Notes: generated from the letters alone by a model not told the origin. Shown: positions 1 to 8,997, numbered from the stretch's first letter. The stretch: 64,000 nucleotides of DNA from Pseudomonadota bacterium (GCA_023442945.1 JAEZWW010000005.1:1-64000), one strand, 5' to 3'. Translations and numbers: made by a program.

Positions 1-2
1 AA

Positions 3-965
3 GCCGGCGGCATGTGCAGCTGGATCGCCGCGGCCACCAGCTACAGCACGAGCAACCGCATCATGATGCCGTTCTACGTGTTCTATTCGATGTTCGGCTT
101 CCAGCGCGTGGGCGATCTGGCCTGGGCCGCGGGCGACATGCAGGCGCGCGGCTTCCTGCTGGGGGGCACCTCCGGGCGCACCACGCTGAACGGCGAAGGC
201 TTGCAGCACGAAGACGGCCACAGCCAGATCCTGGCCGGCACCATCCCCAACTGCGTGAGCTACGACCCGACCTTCGCGCACGAAGTCGGCGTGATCATCC
301 ACCATGGCTTGAAGCGCATGGTGGAGCAGCAGGAAAACGTCTACTACTACCTGACCCTGCTGAACGAAAACTACCCGATGCCCGGCCTGAAACCCGGCAC
401 CGAGGAAGAGATCATCAAAGGCATGTACCTGTGCCAGCCCGCTCCGCAGGCGGCGGGCAACGCGCCGCGCGTGCAGCTGCTGGGCTCGGGCACCATCCTG
501 CGCGAGTCGATGGCCGCGCAGGAGTTGCTGCTGAAAGACTGGGGCGTCGCCGCCGATGTCTGGAGCTGCCCCAGCTTTAACGAACTCGGCCGTGAAGGTC
601 AGGACGTGGCGCGCTGGAACCTGCTGCACCCGCTGGAAACGCCGAAGAAGGCCTTCGTCACCCAGCAGCTGGAGCCGCACGCCGGCCCGGTGGTGGCGTC
701 CACCGACTACATGAAGAGCTTCGTCGAGCAGATCCGCCCCTTCATCCCCGAAGGGCGCAGCTACACCGTGTTGGGCACCGACGGCTTTGGCCGCAGCGAC
801 TTCCGCTACCGCCTGCGCGAGCACTTCGAGGTTGACCGCCACTACATCACCGTGGCCGCGCTGCACGCGCTGGCCAACGAAGGCAAGGTCCCGATGGACC
901 GCGTGGCGGCGGCCATCAAGCAGTACGGCATCCAGGCCGACAAGATCAACCCGCTGCACGCCTGA
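3..965 (+). CDS. aceE: Pyruvate dehydrogenase E1 component, C-terminal part (5' end outside window)
   Basis: The frame is open from the window edge and gives the last 320 residues of the homodimeric type E1, the thiamine-diphosphate enzyme that decarboxylates pyruvate and acetylates the lipoyl arms of E2. Visible family segments include a region with DYMKSFVEQIRPF, then YTVLGTDGFGRSDFR, and the terminal domain ending in KINPLHA. A full-length enzyme has roughly 890 residues, so about two thirds lies upstream. The stop is followed after 16 bases by aceF with a GGAGGAG ribosome site, and lpdA follows, so this is the usual PDH operon of betaproteobacteria. The identification rests on sequence recognition and on operon context. 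Confidence 0.95.
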   Translation, partial: AGGMCSWIAAATSYSTSNRIMMPFYVFYSMFGFQRVGDLAWAAGDMQARGFLLGGTSGRTTLNGEGLQHEDGHSQILAGTIPNCVSYDPTFAHEVGVIIHHGLKRMVEQQENVYYYLTLLNENYPMPGLKPGTEEEIIKGMYLCQPAPQAAGNAPRVQLLGSGTILRESMAAQELLLKDWGVAADVWSCPSFNELGREGQDVARWNLLHPLETPKKAFVTQQLEPHAGPVVASTDYMKSFVEQIRPFIPEGRSYTVLGTDGFGRSDFRYRLREHFEVDRHYITVAALHALANEGKVPMDRVAAAIKQYGIQADKINPLHA

Positions 966-981
966 CCCGGAGGAGACGAGC

Positions 982-2682
982 ATGGCAATGGTGGAAGTCA
1001 AAGTCCCCGACATCGGCGACTTCGCAGAAGTGGCGGTGATCGAAGTGCTGGTCAAGCCCGGCGACACCGTCAAGGTGGAGCAGAGCCTGGTCACCGTGGA
1101 ATCCGACAAGGCGTCGATGGAAATACCGTCGAGCCACGCCGGCGTGGTCAAGGAGCTCAAGGTCAAACTGGGCGACAAGATCAGCGAAGGCAGCGTCATC
1201 CTGGTGCTGGATGCGGCCGAAGGTTCTGAATCAAAAGCTGCTCCAGCCGTAGATACACCTGCGCAAGCAGCTAGCAATGTTGTAGCGGATGCTCCCGCTG
1301 CAGCCGCACCGACACCGGCCGCAGCCCCGGCCGCAGCTGCTGCAAAGGGTCCGATCGAGGTGCGTGTGCCCGACATCGGCGACTTCAAGGACGTCGCCGT
1401 GATCGAGGTTTTTGTGCAGCCCGGCGACACCGTCAAGCTGGAGCAAAGCCTGATCACCGTCGAGTCGGACAAGGCCTCGATGGAAATCCCCTCCAGCGCC
1501 GCCGGCGTGCTGAAGGAGCTGAAGGTCAAGATCGGCGACAAGCTCAACATCGGCGACCTGCTGGCGATCGTGGAAGGCAGCAGCGCCGACGCGCCAGCGG
1601 CTGCGCCCGCACCGGCCAGTGCCCCTGCAGCGGCGCCCGCCGCAGCGCCAGCGGCCGCCGCCGTCGCGGCTGCCCCGGCTTCAGCGCCCGCCGCATCCGC
1701 GCCGGCGGCCATGCCCGCGCACAACCCCACGGCCGCGCCCACGGGCCAGCTGCCGTACGCCAGCCCCAGCGTGCGCAAGTTCGCGCGTGAGCTGGGTGTG
1801 CCGCTGGAAGAGGTTAAAGGCACCGGCGACAAGGGCCGCATCACCGCCGACGACGTGCAGGCCTTCACCCAACAGGTGATGGCCGGCGCCGTGCAGACCA
1901 AGGCGCAGGCGGCCAAGGCACCGGCCGGCGGCTCGGGCGTGGGCCTGGACCTGCTGCCGTGGCCGAAGGTCGACTTCGCCAAGTTCGGCCCGACCGAGCG
2001 CAAGGAGCTGTCGCGCATCAAGAAGATCAGCGGCGCCAACCTGTCGCGCAACTGGGTGATGATCCCGCACGTCACCAACAACGACGAAGCCGACATCACC
2101 GACCTGGAAGCCTTCCGCGTATCGACGAACGCCGAAGCGGCCAAGGCCAAGAGCGACGTCAAGGTGACCATGCTGGCCTTCGTCATCAAGGCGGTGGTCG
2201 CGGCGCTGAAGAAATTCCCCGAGTTCAACACCAGCCTGGACGGCGATACGCTCGTCTACAAGCAGTACTACAACATCGGCTTTGCGGCCGACACGCCCAA
2301 CGGCCTGGTGGTGCCGGTGCTGAAAGACGCCGACCAGAAAGGCATCATCCAGATCAGCCAGGAGATGGGCGAGCTGGCCAAGAAAGCGCGCGACGGCAAG
2401 CTCGGCGTGGCCGACATGCAGGGCGGCTGCATGTCGATCAGCTCGCTGGGCGGCATTGGCGGCACCCACTTCACGCCCATCATCAACGCCCCCGAAGTGG
2501 CCATCCTTGGCCTGTCGAAGGGCCGCATGACGCCGGTGTGGGACGGCAAAGCCTTTGTGCCGCGCCTGATGCTGCCGCTGTCGCTCAGCTACGACCACCG
2601 CGTCATTGACGGCGCTGCCGCGGCGCGCTTCAACGCGTACCTGGGTCAGGTGCTGGCGGATTACCGCCGCATCCTGCTGTGA
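982..2682 (+). CDS. aceF: Dihydrolipoyllysine-residue acetyltransferase (PDH E2) with two lipoyl domains
   Basis: E2 core of the pyruvate dehydrogenase complex, 566 aa; it moves acetyl groups from E1 to CoA. The ATG chosen lies 7 bases after GGAGGAG; the frame stays open upstream but only over the aceE coding region. Two lipoyl domains carry ESDKASMEIPS with lipoylated Lys43 and Lys164. Ala/Pro-rich linkers follow each one (about 85-122 and 200-255). A peripheral subunit-binding domain spans about 257-297 (YASPSVRKFAREL, then GRITADDVQAF). The catalytic domain runs from about 330 and ends with SYDHRVIDGA, giving His539 and Asp543. The first linker contains an AT-richer stretch that may be a decayed copy of the dispersed repeat. 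Confidence 0.97.
   Translation: MAMVEVKVPDIGDFAEVAVIEVLVKPGDTVKVEQSLVTVESDKASMEIPSSHAGVVKELKVKLGDKISEGSVILVLDAAEGSESKAAPAVDTPAQAASNVVADAPAAAAPTPAAAPAAAAAKGPIEVRVPDIGDFKDVAVIEVFVQPGDTVKLEQSLITVESDKASMEIPSSAAGVLKELKVKIGDKLNIGDLLAIVEGSSADAPAAAPAPASAPAAAPAAAPAAAAVAAAPASAPAASAPAAMPAHNPTAAPTGQLPYASPSVRKFARELGVPLEEVKGTGDKGRITADDVQAFTQQVMAGAVQTKAQAAKAPAGGSGVGLDLLPWPKVDFAKFGPTERKELSRIKKISGANLSRNWVMIPHVTNNDEADITDLEAFRVSTNAEAAKAKSDVKVTMLAFVIKAVVAALKKFPEFNTSLDGDTLVYKQYYNIGFAADTPNGLVVPVLKDADQKGIIQISQEMGELAKKARDGKLGVADMQGGCMSISSLGGIGGTHFTPIINAPEVAILGLSKGRMTPVWDGKAFVPRLMLPLSLSYDHRVIDGAAAARFNAYLGQVLADYRRILL
1236..1287 (+). repeat. Possible decayed repeat family 1 copy in the aceF linker
   Basis: CTGCTCCAGCCGTAGATACA, CCTGCGCAAGCAGCTAGCAA, TGTTGTAGC aligns loosely with the variant element core (GCGCAAGCAGCTA). 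It lies in the flexible linker after the first lipoyl domain and is AT-richer than its flanks. It could also be chance in an Ala-rich linker. Confidence 0.35.
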
Positions 2683-2697
2683 GGAGGGACGGACTTC

Positions 2698-4566
2698 ATG
2701 ACCACCATTGATATCCAGGTCCCCGACATTGGCGACTTCAAGGACGTTGCCGTCATCGAACTGCTGGTCAAACCCGGCGACACCGTCGCGGCCGAGCAGT
2801 CGCTGATCACCGTCGAATCCGACAAGGCGTCGATGGAGATCCCGTCGAGCCACGCTGGCGTCGTCAAAGAGCTCAAGGTGAAGATCGGCGACAAGGTCAA
2901 CCAAGGCTCGGTGATTCTGTCGCTGGACGCGGCCGGCGCCACTGCATCGGCCCCCGCTGCGGCGCCTGCGCCTGCGGCCGAATCCAAGCCGAATGCGGCG
3001 CCAGCCCAGGCGCAGCCGGCGCAAGCAGCTCCTGCTTCTGCAGCAAACGCGCCGCGAGCGAGTGCTGCGCCCGGCGTGGCCTTTGGCGGTCAGAGCGATC
3101 TGGACTGCGACGTGCTGGTGCTGGGGGGCGGCCCCGGCGGCTATTCGGCGGCGTTCCGCGCGGCCGACCTGGGCTTGAAGGTGGTGCTGGTCGAGCGCTA
3201 CGCCACGCTGGGTGGCGTGTGCCTGAACGTGGGCTGCATCCCGTCCAAGGCGCTGCTGCACGTGGCCGCGGTGATGGACGAAGTCAGCCACCTGGCGGCG
3301 CTGGGCATCGACTACGGCGGCGCGCCCCAGCTCGACATCGACAAGCTGCGCACGCACAAAGAAAAGGTCATCGCCAAGCTGACCGGTGGCCTGGGCGCCA
3401 TGGCCAAGATGCGCAAGGTGACCGTGCTGCGCGGCTACGGCAACTTTGTCGGCACGCACCACCTGGAAGTGGATGAGACGTCGGGCGACGGCCAGGCCAA
3501 GACCGGCAAGAAGCAGGTGGTGCAGTTCAAGCACTGCATCATCGCCGCCGGCAGCCAGGCCGTGCGCCTGCCCTTCATGCCCGACGACCCGCGCGTGGTC
3601 GATTCGACCGGCGCGCTGGCGCTGAAGAGCGTGCCCAAGCGCATGCTGGTGCTGGGCGGCGGCATCATTGGCTTGGAGATGGGCACGGTGTATTCGACGC
3701 TGGGCGCGCGCCTGGACGTGGTTGAAATGCTGGACGGCCTGATGCAGGGCGCCGACCGCGACCTGGTCAAGGTCTGGCAGAAGATGAATGCGCCGCGCTT
3801 CGACCACATCATGCTCAAGACCAAGACCGTGGGCGCCAAGGCCACCGACGCGGGCATTGAAGTCACGTTTGAAGGCGAGGGCGCGCCCGCGCCGCAAACC
3901 TACGACCTGGTCCTGCAGGCCGTCGGCCGCAGCCCCAACGGCAAGAAGATCGGCGCCGACAAGGCCGGCGTCGCCGTGACCGACCGCGGCTTCATCGACG
4001 TCGACATCCAGATGCGCACCAACGTGCCGCACATCTTCGCCATCGGCGACATCGTCGGCCAGCCCATGCTGGCGCACAAGGCGGTGCACGAAGCGCATGT
4101 CGCGGCCGAAGTGATTGCCGGTGAACTGAAGGGCGACGAGGCGCTGGCGCGCAGCGCCTTCAACGCGCGGGTCATCCCCAGCGTGGCCTACACCGACCCC
4201 GAAGTGGCCTGGGTCGGCCTGACCGAAGACCAGGCCAAGGCGCAGGGCATCAAGGTCAAGAAGGGCTTGTTCCCCTGGAGCGCGTCCGGCCGCGCCATCG
4301 CCAACGGGCGCGACGAAGGCTTCACCAAGCTGCTGTTCGACGACAGCCCTGAAGCGCACGGCCACGGCAAGATCCTGGGCGGCGGCATCGTCGGCACCCA
4401 CGCCGGCGACATGATTGGCGAGATCGCCCTGGCCATCGAAATGGGCGCTGACGCGGTCGACATCGGCAAGACCATCCATCCGCACCCCACGCTGGGCGAG
4501 AGCATCGGCATGGCGGCGGAAGTGGCGCACGGCAGCTGCACGGATTTGCCGCCGCAGAAGAAGTAG
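2698..4566 (+). CDS. lpdA: Dihydrolipoyl dehydrogenase (PDH E3) with N-terminal lipoyl domain
   Basis: Flavoprotein of 622 aa that reoxidises the dihydrolipoyl arms with NAD+. It begins with a lipoyl domain (Lys43 in ESDKASMEIPS) that closely copies those of aceF, followed by an Ala/Pro linker to about residue 130. The E3 body has the FAD motif GGGPGGYSA (143-), the redox disulfide GGVCLNVGC with Cys175 and Cys180, the NAD motif VLGGGIIGLEMG, and the C-terminal HPHPTLGE bearing the catalytic histidine. Lipoyl-E3 fusions are known in betaproteobacterial PDH complexes such as Neisseria and Ralstonia. A GAGGAGGGA ribosome site precedes the start, and the gene lies 15 bases after aceF. A terminator hairpin follows. 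Confidence 0.97.
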   Translation: MTTIDIQVPDIGDFKDVAVIELLVKPGDTVAAEQSLITVESDKASMEIPSSHAGVVKELKVKIGDKVNQGSVILSLDAAGATASAPAAAPAPAAESKPNAAPAQAQPAQAAPASAANAPRASAAPGVAFGGQSDLDCDVLVLGGGPGGYSAAFRAADLGLKVVLVERYATLGGVCLNVGCIPSKALLHVAAVMDEVSHLAALGIDYGGAPQLDIDKLRTHKEKVIAKLTGGLGAMAKMRKVTVLRGYGNFVGTHHLEVDETSGDGQAKTGKKQVVQFKHCIIAAGSQAVRLPFMPDDPRVVDSTGALALKSVPKRMLVLGGGIIGLEMGTVYSTLGARLDVVEMLDGLMQGADRDLVKVWQKMNAPRFDHIMLKTKTVGAKATDAGIEVTFEGEGAPAPQTYDLVLQAVGRSPNGKKIGADKAGVAVTDRGFIDVDIQMRTNVPHIFAIGDIVGQPMLAHKAVHEAHVAAEVIAGELKGDEALARSAFNARVIPSVAYTDPEVAWVGLTEDQAKAQGIKVKKGLFPWSASGRAIANGRDEGFTKLLFDDSPEAHGHGKILGGGIVGTHAGDMIGEIALAIEMGADAVDIGKTIHPHPTLGESIGMAAEVAHGSCTDLPPQKK

Positions 4567-4570
4567 CGCT

Positions 4571-4609
4571 ATTGAATCGGTAGCTGGCCGCGCAAGTCCT
4601 TCTAGGGCT
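4571..4609 (-). repeat. Dispersed repeat family 1, copy 1 (shortened)
   Basis: Reads TAGCTGGCCGCGCAAGT and then CTAGGGC, the reverse orientation of the family core. It lacks the outer (A)ATCGGCC part and runs into a terminator instead. Recognised by comparison with the other copies in this window. Confidence 0.7.
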
Positions 4610-4623
4610 GCGCGGCTTTTTTT
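4587..4623 (+). terminator. Rho-independent terminator after lpdA, formed by a repeat copy
   Basis: The stem GCCGCGC (4587-4593) pairs with GCGCGGC (4610-4616) across a 16-base loop and is followed by eight T residues. The left arm is the GCTGGCCGCGC part of the dispersed repeat copy at 4571-4609. It closes the aceE-aceF-lpdA operon. Confidence 0.8.
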
Positions 4624-4647
4624 ATCTTATTCATTGCAGCAGGGTGG

Positions 4648-5250
4648 GTGGTGTTTGTAGGCCATGAAAAAGCCAGTCTCCCGGTTGGCAAATCGCGCCG
4701 GGCGTCCAAGCATGAGCCGTGCGCTGGCCGGGCGCATTGCGGAGTTGGCGCGCTGCTCGTGTCGCTGTGCTTCGCTGCGGCGGCAGTCCCGGAGCTGGCG
4801 AGGGCGACAGAAGCCGGCTTTCGCGTGGACCGTTTGGAGATCGGTGACCACCGCACGGTCACGTTGAAATACGCCGGGACGCACCTGGTGTTTGTCGGTC
4901 TCCAACAGTGTCCGCCCGTGCTTCCGTGTGTCGTCAGCGGCGTTCAACGGTTTTATCGCCTCGACGGTTCCCTGTCGCACCAAATAGAACTTGGGCCCAG
5001 CCGAACACTGCAGTTTGAAGGCGTGCCCGACCTGGTTCGCCAGGTCACGGAGTTCAACGAACAGGAACAGGTCACGCGGCGGTGGTCAGCGCACCGATGT
5101 ACCGAATGCGATTGGTCGCCCGCAGGCGTCTGGCGCTGGTACCGCAATGGCAAGGTGATTCGCTCGGTCGACATGAGCCGCTTGAGCAGCGCTCAGGTGA
5201 GCGAGCGCGATTGGCAGGACGCCAATCGGCCAGAGCTCGAAACCGATTGA
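4648..5250 (+). CDS. Hypothetical exported protein
   Basis: About 200 residues with no family that I recognise. From the GTG at 4648 the first 30 or so residues are basic and unremarkable. Then a hydrophobic segment, GVGALLVSLCFAAAAVPELARA, reads as a signal-peptide core with an ALA-type cleavage site, followed by a mature domain of about 150 aa with four cysteines and several aromatic residues. The start is uncertain. ATGs at 4664 (MKKP...) and 4712 (MSRALAGRIA...) lie in another frame and would make a more natural signal peptide if one base were missing near 4743. Either the GTG start is right or the gene has a frameshift. It stands alone between the PDH terminator and a convergent gene. 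Confidence 0.5.
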   Translation: MVFVGHEKASLPVGKSRRASKHEPCAGRAHCGVGALLVSLCFAAAAVPELARATEAGFRVDRLEIGDHRTVTLKYAGTHLVFVGLQQCPPVLPCVVSGVQRFYRLDGSLSHQIELGPSRTLQFEGVPDLVRQVTEFNEQEQVTRRWSAHRCTECDWSPAGVWRWYRNGKVIRSVDMSRLSSAQVSERDWQDANRPELETD

Positions 5251-5363
5251 TGGTCGCAGCGCGCCGGCGTCCTTCTCCTCGCGACATGGCCAGTGTCAAA
5301 CCAGGCACCGCGAGCACTTACAGCGGCTTAGAGTGTTGATTTGCCAAGCCGCGGTATCGCCTC

Positions 5364-6353
5364 TCAATCCACCGTCGCCCCCGACGCCTTCACGATCGGC
5401 GCCCAGTTGGTGACTTCGGCACGGATGAACTTGCTGAAGTCTTGCGGCGTGTTTTTCTCGGCCACGGCGCCGAGCTTGGCGTAAGCCTCTTTCACCTCGG
5501 GCTTGTCGAAGGCGGCGTTCATCGCCTTGTTCAGCTTGTCCACGATGTCCTTGGGCGTGCCCTTGGGCGCGATCAGGCCGAACCACGAGCTCACGTCGAA
5601 GGGTTTGACACCGCTTTCTTCCATCGTCGGCAAGTCGGGCGCGGAAGGCGAACGGGTTTTGGTCGTCACCGCCAGCGCCTTCAGCTTGCCCGCCTGTACA
5701 TGCGGCCAGGATGCGGGCATGTTGTCGAACATGAACTGCACCTGGTTGCCAATCAGGTCGGTGACAGCGGGGGCGCTGCCCTTGTAGGGAATGTGCTGGG
5801 TCTTCAGGCCTGTGCGGACCTTGAACATCTCACCCGCCATGTGGATCGACGTGCCGCTGCCGGACGAAGCGTAGGAAATCTTGCCTTCGTTGGCCTTGGC
5901 CCAGGCGATGAATTCCTTGACGTTCTTGGCCGGCACGTTGGGGTTGACGACCAGGATATTGGGCACCTTGGCGCCCAGGGCCACGGCTTCGAAGTCGCGG
6001 TTCAGGTCGAATTTGACTTTGGGGTAGAGCGTCTGGTTGATGGCGCTGGTTACCGCCACGAAGAGCAGAGTGTAGCCGTCCGGCGGCGCCGCGGCGACCA
6101 TGTCGGTGGCGATGTTGCTGCCCGCGCCCGGCTTGTTGTCAACCACGAAGGACTGGCCCAGCGCCGTGGTCAATTCCTTGGCCATGATGCGCGCCACGAT
6201 GTCGGTGGTGCCGCCGGCCGAGAAGCCCACCACCACGCGCACCGGCTTGGTAGGGTAATTGGCCTCGGCGGATGCGCCCAGGGCGCACACCGCCAGACAG
6301 GCGGCGCTGACTTGTGCGATTCGACGTCGGGTCCAAAGTCCTGTTACAGCCAT
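5364..6353 (-). CDS. Bug-family (TctC-like) tripartite tricarboxylate transporter substrate-binding protein
   Basis: Periplasmic solute receptor of 329 aa. A signal peptide occupies about residues 1-31 (basic TRRR, hydrophobic ACLAVCALGA). The family's N-terminal signature YPTKPVRVVVGFSAGGTTD follows, and later VVDNKPGAGSN and the middle IPYKGSAPAVTDLIG. The Bug family binds carboxylates or amino-acid-like ligands and is greatly expanded in Burkholderiales, often as orphans with no TctAB membrane partners, as here. The ligand cannot be told from sequence. It is transcribed toward lpdA, and the next gene upstream is another binding protein in the same direction but 183 bp away. Confidence 0.9.
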   Translation of the reverse strand: MAVTGLWTRRRIAQVSAACLAVCALGASAEANYPTKPVRVVVGFSAGGTTDIVARIMAKELTTALGQSFVVDNKPGAGSNIATDMVAAAPPDGYTLLFVAVTSAINQTLYPKVKFDLNRDFEAVALGAKVPNILVVNPNVPAKNVKEFIAWAKANEGKISYASSGSGTSIHMAGEMFKVRTGLKTQHIPYKGSAPAVTDLIGNQVQFMFDNMPASWPHVQAGKLKALAVTTKTRSPSAPDLPTMEESGVKPFDVSSWFGLIAPKGTPKDIVDKLNKAMNAAFDKPEVKEAYAKLGAVAEKNTPQDFSKFIRAEVTNWAPIVKASGATVD

Positions 6354-6536
6354 GCGGGGTCTCCAATCGGTGGTACTGCTGCGGCGACATGCCGCGCTCG
6401 AACCACTCTAGAGGTGCTCGGTGGCGTATGACAAGGGGTGCAACCCGTAGGCGCCGGCCGTCCCTGGGCCCAGGGCGCCTTTTTGGGGGTGGTCAACGCG
6501 GGCTTGAAGCAGCGCGCGCCGTCACCGGCGCGCCTC

Positions 6537-7415
6537 TCAGTTGTACGCCTCGGCCGGCTTGTCGTTGGGAGTTTTGAAGGCCGCCTCCAGTGCCGCGGGG
6601 AAGGGCAGGTTGAGCGCGGTGTTGCGCGGCGGAATGGGCTGGGTGAACCACTTGTCGAACATCTTGCGCAACTCGCCGCTGTCCATCAGCTTCTTGATCT
6701 CCGCGTCGACGGCGGTCTGGAACGGCGCGTCGCCCTTGCGCAGCATCAGCGCAATCGGCTCCTGTCCCAGCGGCGCGCCCACGATCTTGTAGTCCTGCGG
6801 GTTGGCCAAGTTGGCGATGTTGCCGGCCAGGGTGTTGTCGTCCATGGCAAAGGCGTCGGCGCGGCCCTGCTGCACCATCAGCATGCTGTCGGCGTGGTCT
6901 TTGGCCAGGATCAGGTTGAACTTCAGGCCGTCGCGTTCCAGCTTGCGCAGGCGCGGCACCAGGGTCGTGCCGGTGGTCGTCACCACGGTCTTGCCGTTCA
7001 GCTGTTCGACCGATTCAATGCCCGAATTCGCCTTGACCGCGTAGCGCGCCTCGGTGATGTAGGTGGTGTAGGCGAAGTCCACCTGCTCCTTGCGCGCGGC
7101 GGTGTTGCTGGTGGAACCGCATTCGATGTCCACCGTGCCGTTTTGTACCAGCGCGATCCGGTTCTGCGCCGTCACCAGCTGGTAGCGCAGCTGGGCGCCC
7201 GGCGCCACCGCTTTGGCGATGCGCTCGCACAGCTCCACGTGGTAGCCCACGTACTTGCCACCGCCAACGTTGTAGGCCAGCGGCGCGGACGCTTCGCGCA
7301 CGCCCAGGGTGAGGGTGTTGGTGGCCTTGACCTTGTCCAACACACCGGTCTGGGCTGCGGCGGCGCAGGCCACGAAGGCGGTGCCCAAGGCCAGGGTCTT
7401 TGCAATGCGGTTCAT
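6537..7415 (-). CDS. Amino-acid ABC transporter periplasmic substrate-binding protein (GltI-like)
   Basis: Family 3 solute-binding protein of 292 aa. The signal peptide is MNRIAKTLALGTAFVACAAAA. The mature part has the family layout: TNTLTLGVREASAPLAY near the N-terminus, a central VDIECGSTSNT, and TGTTLVPRLRKLERD in the second lobe. The closest known type is the glutamate/aspartate receptor GltI. No permease or ATPase gene lies beside it. Its position 42 bases downstream of the decarboxylase-like aminotransferase in the same direction suggests a shared transcript and an amino-acid ligand related to that enzyme's substrate. That link is inference. A GC-rich stem-loop (6514-6533) follows the stop. 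Confidence 0.88.
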   Translation of the reverse strand: MNRIAKTLALGTAFVACAAAAQTGVLDKVKATNTLTLGVREASAPLAYNVGGGKYVGYHVELCERIAKAVAPGAQLRYQLVTAQNRIALVQNGTVDIECGSTSNTAARKEQVDFAYTTYITEARYAVKANSGIESVEQLNGKTVVTTTGTTLVPRLRKLERDGLKFNLILAKDHADSMLMVQQGRADAFAMDDNTLAGNIANLANPQDYKIVGAPLGQEPIALMLRKGDAPFQTAVDAEIKKLMDSGELRKMFDKWFTQPIPPRNTALNLPFPAALEAAFKTPNDKPAEAYN

Positions 7416-7457
7416 GCGTTTTGTCTCCGTCTTTCTTGGTTTTGGGTCGCTGGCTGT

Positions 7458-8786
7458 TCAGGCCGCGACCAGCTTGTTTCGGCTGATTTCGTCCAGGCTG
7501 GCTTTCAGGGCTGCGTCCAGAATGTCGACGCCGCGGTCGATTTCCTGGTGGGTCGCGGTCAATGGCGGGGCAATGCGCCAGACCGAGCCGCGCTCGGGTC
7601 GACGGCGGATGTTCATGCTCAGGCCCATTTCGTAGCAGCGCTGCGTGGTCAGCGCGCCCAGCGCGTGGTAGGGCTCGCGTGTGTCGCGGTCCTTGACCAG
7701 CTCGACGCCCAGCAACATGCCTTCGCCGCGCACGTCGCCAATGGCTTCATAGCGCGACTGCAGTTCCTGCAGGCGTTGGCGCAGGTAGGCGCCGGTGGTG
7801 CGGGCTTTTTCGATCAGGTTTTCCTGCTGGATGGTGCGCAGCACCGCCAGGCCCACCGTGGCCGGCAGCGGGTCCGACACGTGGCTGGTGTAGAAGGTGA
7901 AGCCCTTGCTGTGGATGTCTTCTTCGATTTCGGGTGTGGTGGCCACGGCGGCCAGCGGCAGGCCGCCGCCCATGGTTTTGGACACCGAGATGATGTCGGG
8001 CGTCACGCCAAAGTAGTCGGCCGCGTGCCGGTGGCCGATGCGGCCGAAGGCGGTTTGCGCCTCATCAAAGATCAGCAGCATGCCGCGCTCGGTCGCGGCT
8101 TCGCGCAGGCGCTTCATGTACGACTTGGGCGGCACCAGCACGCCGCCGGCGCTGATGATGGGCTCGATGATGATGGCCGCCTTGCGCCCGGTGGACGCCA
8201 TGTCGTACATCTTCAGGCCCATCTCCAGGCAGGCCAGGGCCGAGGCTTCGCCCTCCATGTCCTTGATGTACGGGCGGTAGACGTTGGGCTCCGGCATGAC
8301 GAAAACGCCCGGCACGTGCACGCCATAACCCTTGCGGTCGCTGGCGAAGGACGCCGCCGACGCGCCCCCAGTCACCCCGTGCCAGGAGCCGCCCACAGCC
8401 AGGATCTCGAAGCCTTCCTTGTGCATCTTGGCCATGCGGATGGCCACTTCATTGCTCTCGGAGCCGGTGTTGATGAAGATGGATTTGCTCAGGCCCTTGG
8501 GCATCCAGTCCTTGGCCATTGTCTCGGCCAACTGCGCGACCACTTCGGGGATCATCCCGCTGAACATGTGGTACGCCTTCTCGCCGGCCTCCTGCACGGC
8601 CTGAACGATGGCGGGGTGGTTGTGGCCGATGGTGGCGCACATCTGGCCCGAGGTGAAGTCGAGGATCTCGCGCCCTGTGTCGTCCACCACGATGCAGCCC
8701 TTGGCGCTGCGAAACAGGTTGGGGAAGGTGTCGCCGCCGTAGCGGACCATGTACTCCTTGGCGGCTCGCCTCAAATCGCTGTTCAT
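7458..8786 (-). CDS. dgdA: Class III PLP aminotransferase, 2,2-dialkylglycine decarboxylase-like
   Basis: 442 aa from an ATG preceded by AAGAGG. Dialkylglycine decarboxylase is a PLP enzyme that couples decarboxylation of 2,2-dialkylglycines (for example 2-aminoisobutyrate) to transamination of pyruvate. The sequence keeps the counterparts of its known active-site residues: Gln48 in FTSGQM, Trp135 in SWHG, Asp241 in FDEAQT, Ser212 in ISAGG, Lys270 in SVSKTMGGG, and an Arg in VWRIAPPLT. The segment FYTSHVSDPLPA is also typical. The divergent LysR gene matches the dgdA/dgdR arrangement known in Burkholderia cepacia. A different decarboxylating or plain transaminase substrate remains possible. 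Confidence 0.78.
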   Translation of the reverse strand: MNSDLRRAAKEYMVRYGGDTFPNLFRSAKGCIVVDDTGREILDFTSGQMCATIGHNHPAIVQAVQEAGEKAYHMFSGMIPEVVAQLAETMAKDWMPKGLSKSIFINTGSESNEVAIRMAKMHKEGFEILAVGGSWHGVTGGASAASFASDRKGYGVHVPGVFVMPEPNVYRPYIKDMEGEASALACLEMGLKMYDMASTGRKAAIIIEPIISAGGVLVPPKSYMKRLREAATERGMLLIFDEAQTAFGRIGHRHAADYFGVTPDIISVSKTMGGGLPLAAVATTPEIEEDIHSKGFTFYTSHVSDPLPATVGLAVLRTIQQENLIEKARTTGAYLRQRLQELQSRYEAIGDVRGEGMLLGVELVKDRDTREPYHALGALTTQRCYEMGLSMNIRRRPERGSVWRIAPPLTATHQEIDRGVDILDAALKASLDEISRNKLVAA

Positions 8787-8876
8787 CTCGGTGCCTCTTG
8801 CTGGGTTGGGTTGCAGATGAGCGCAGTATTCGAGCCGCGATGCGCTCCCGTCCAACGTCAAAAACGCAAATCGCGC

Positions 8877-8893
8877 CATGCGCCAAACGCATG
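8877..8893. promoter_or_regulatory. Candidate LysR-type operator between dgdA-like gene and its regulator
   Basis: Perfect inverted repeat CATGCG-CCAAA-CGCATG containing the T-N11-A pattern of LysR-family sites. It lies 91 bp upstream of the aminotransferase start and 104 bp upstream of the regulator start, the expected place for a shared operator. Confidence 0.5.
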
Positions 8894-8997
8894 ACACATG
8901 CAGCAATCGGATCGGAAAGGATGCTGCAAAGGGCGACCTGCCGTGGCGCGGCGCTACGATGCGCCGCTGGTACAGCAGCCGGCGGAAGAGCAGCACG

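Noticed and set aside
1681..4530. Very long open frame on the minus strand opposite aceF/lpdA
   Set aside because: It mirrors the codon structure of two certain genes in GC-rich DNA, lacks recognisable domains (His/Ala/Val/Asp/Gln-rich) and has no ribosome site. Similar antisense frames at 6438-8894, 29246-31792 and 45127-46764 were rejected for the same reason.
6460..6490. Terminator at CCCTGGGCCCAGGG followed by TTTTT
   Set aside because: The palindrome has no loop and the T run is offset by GCGCC, so it does not form a convincing terminator.
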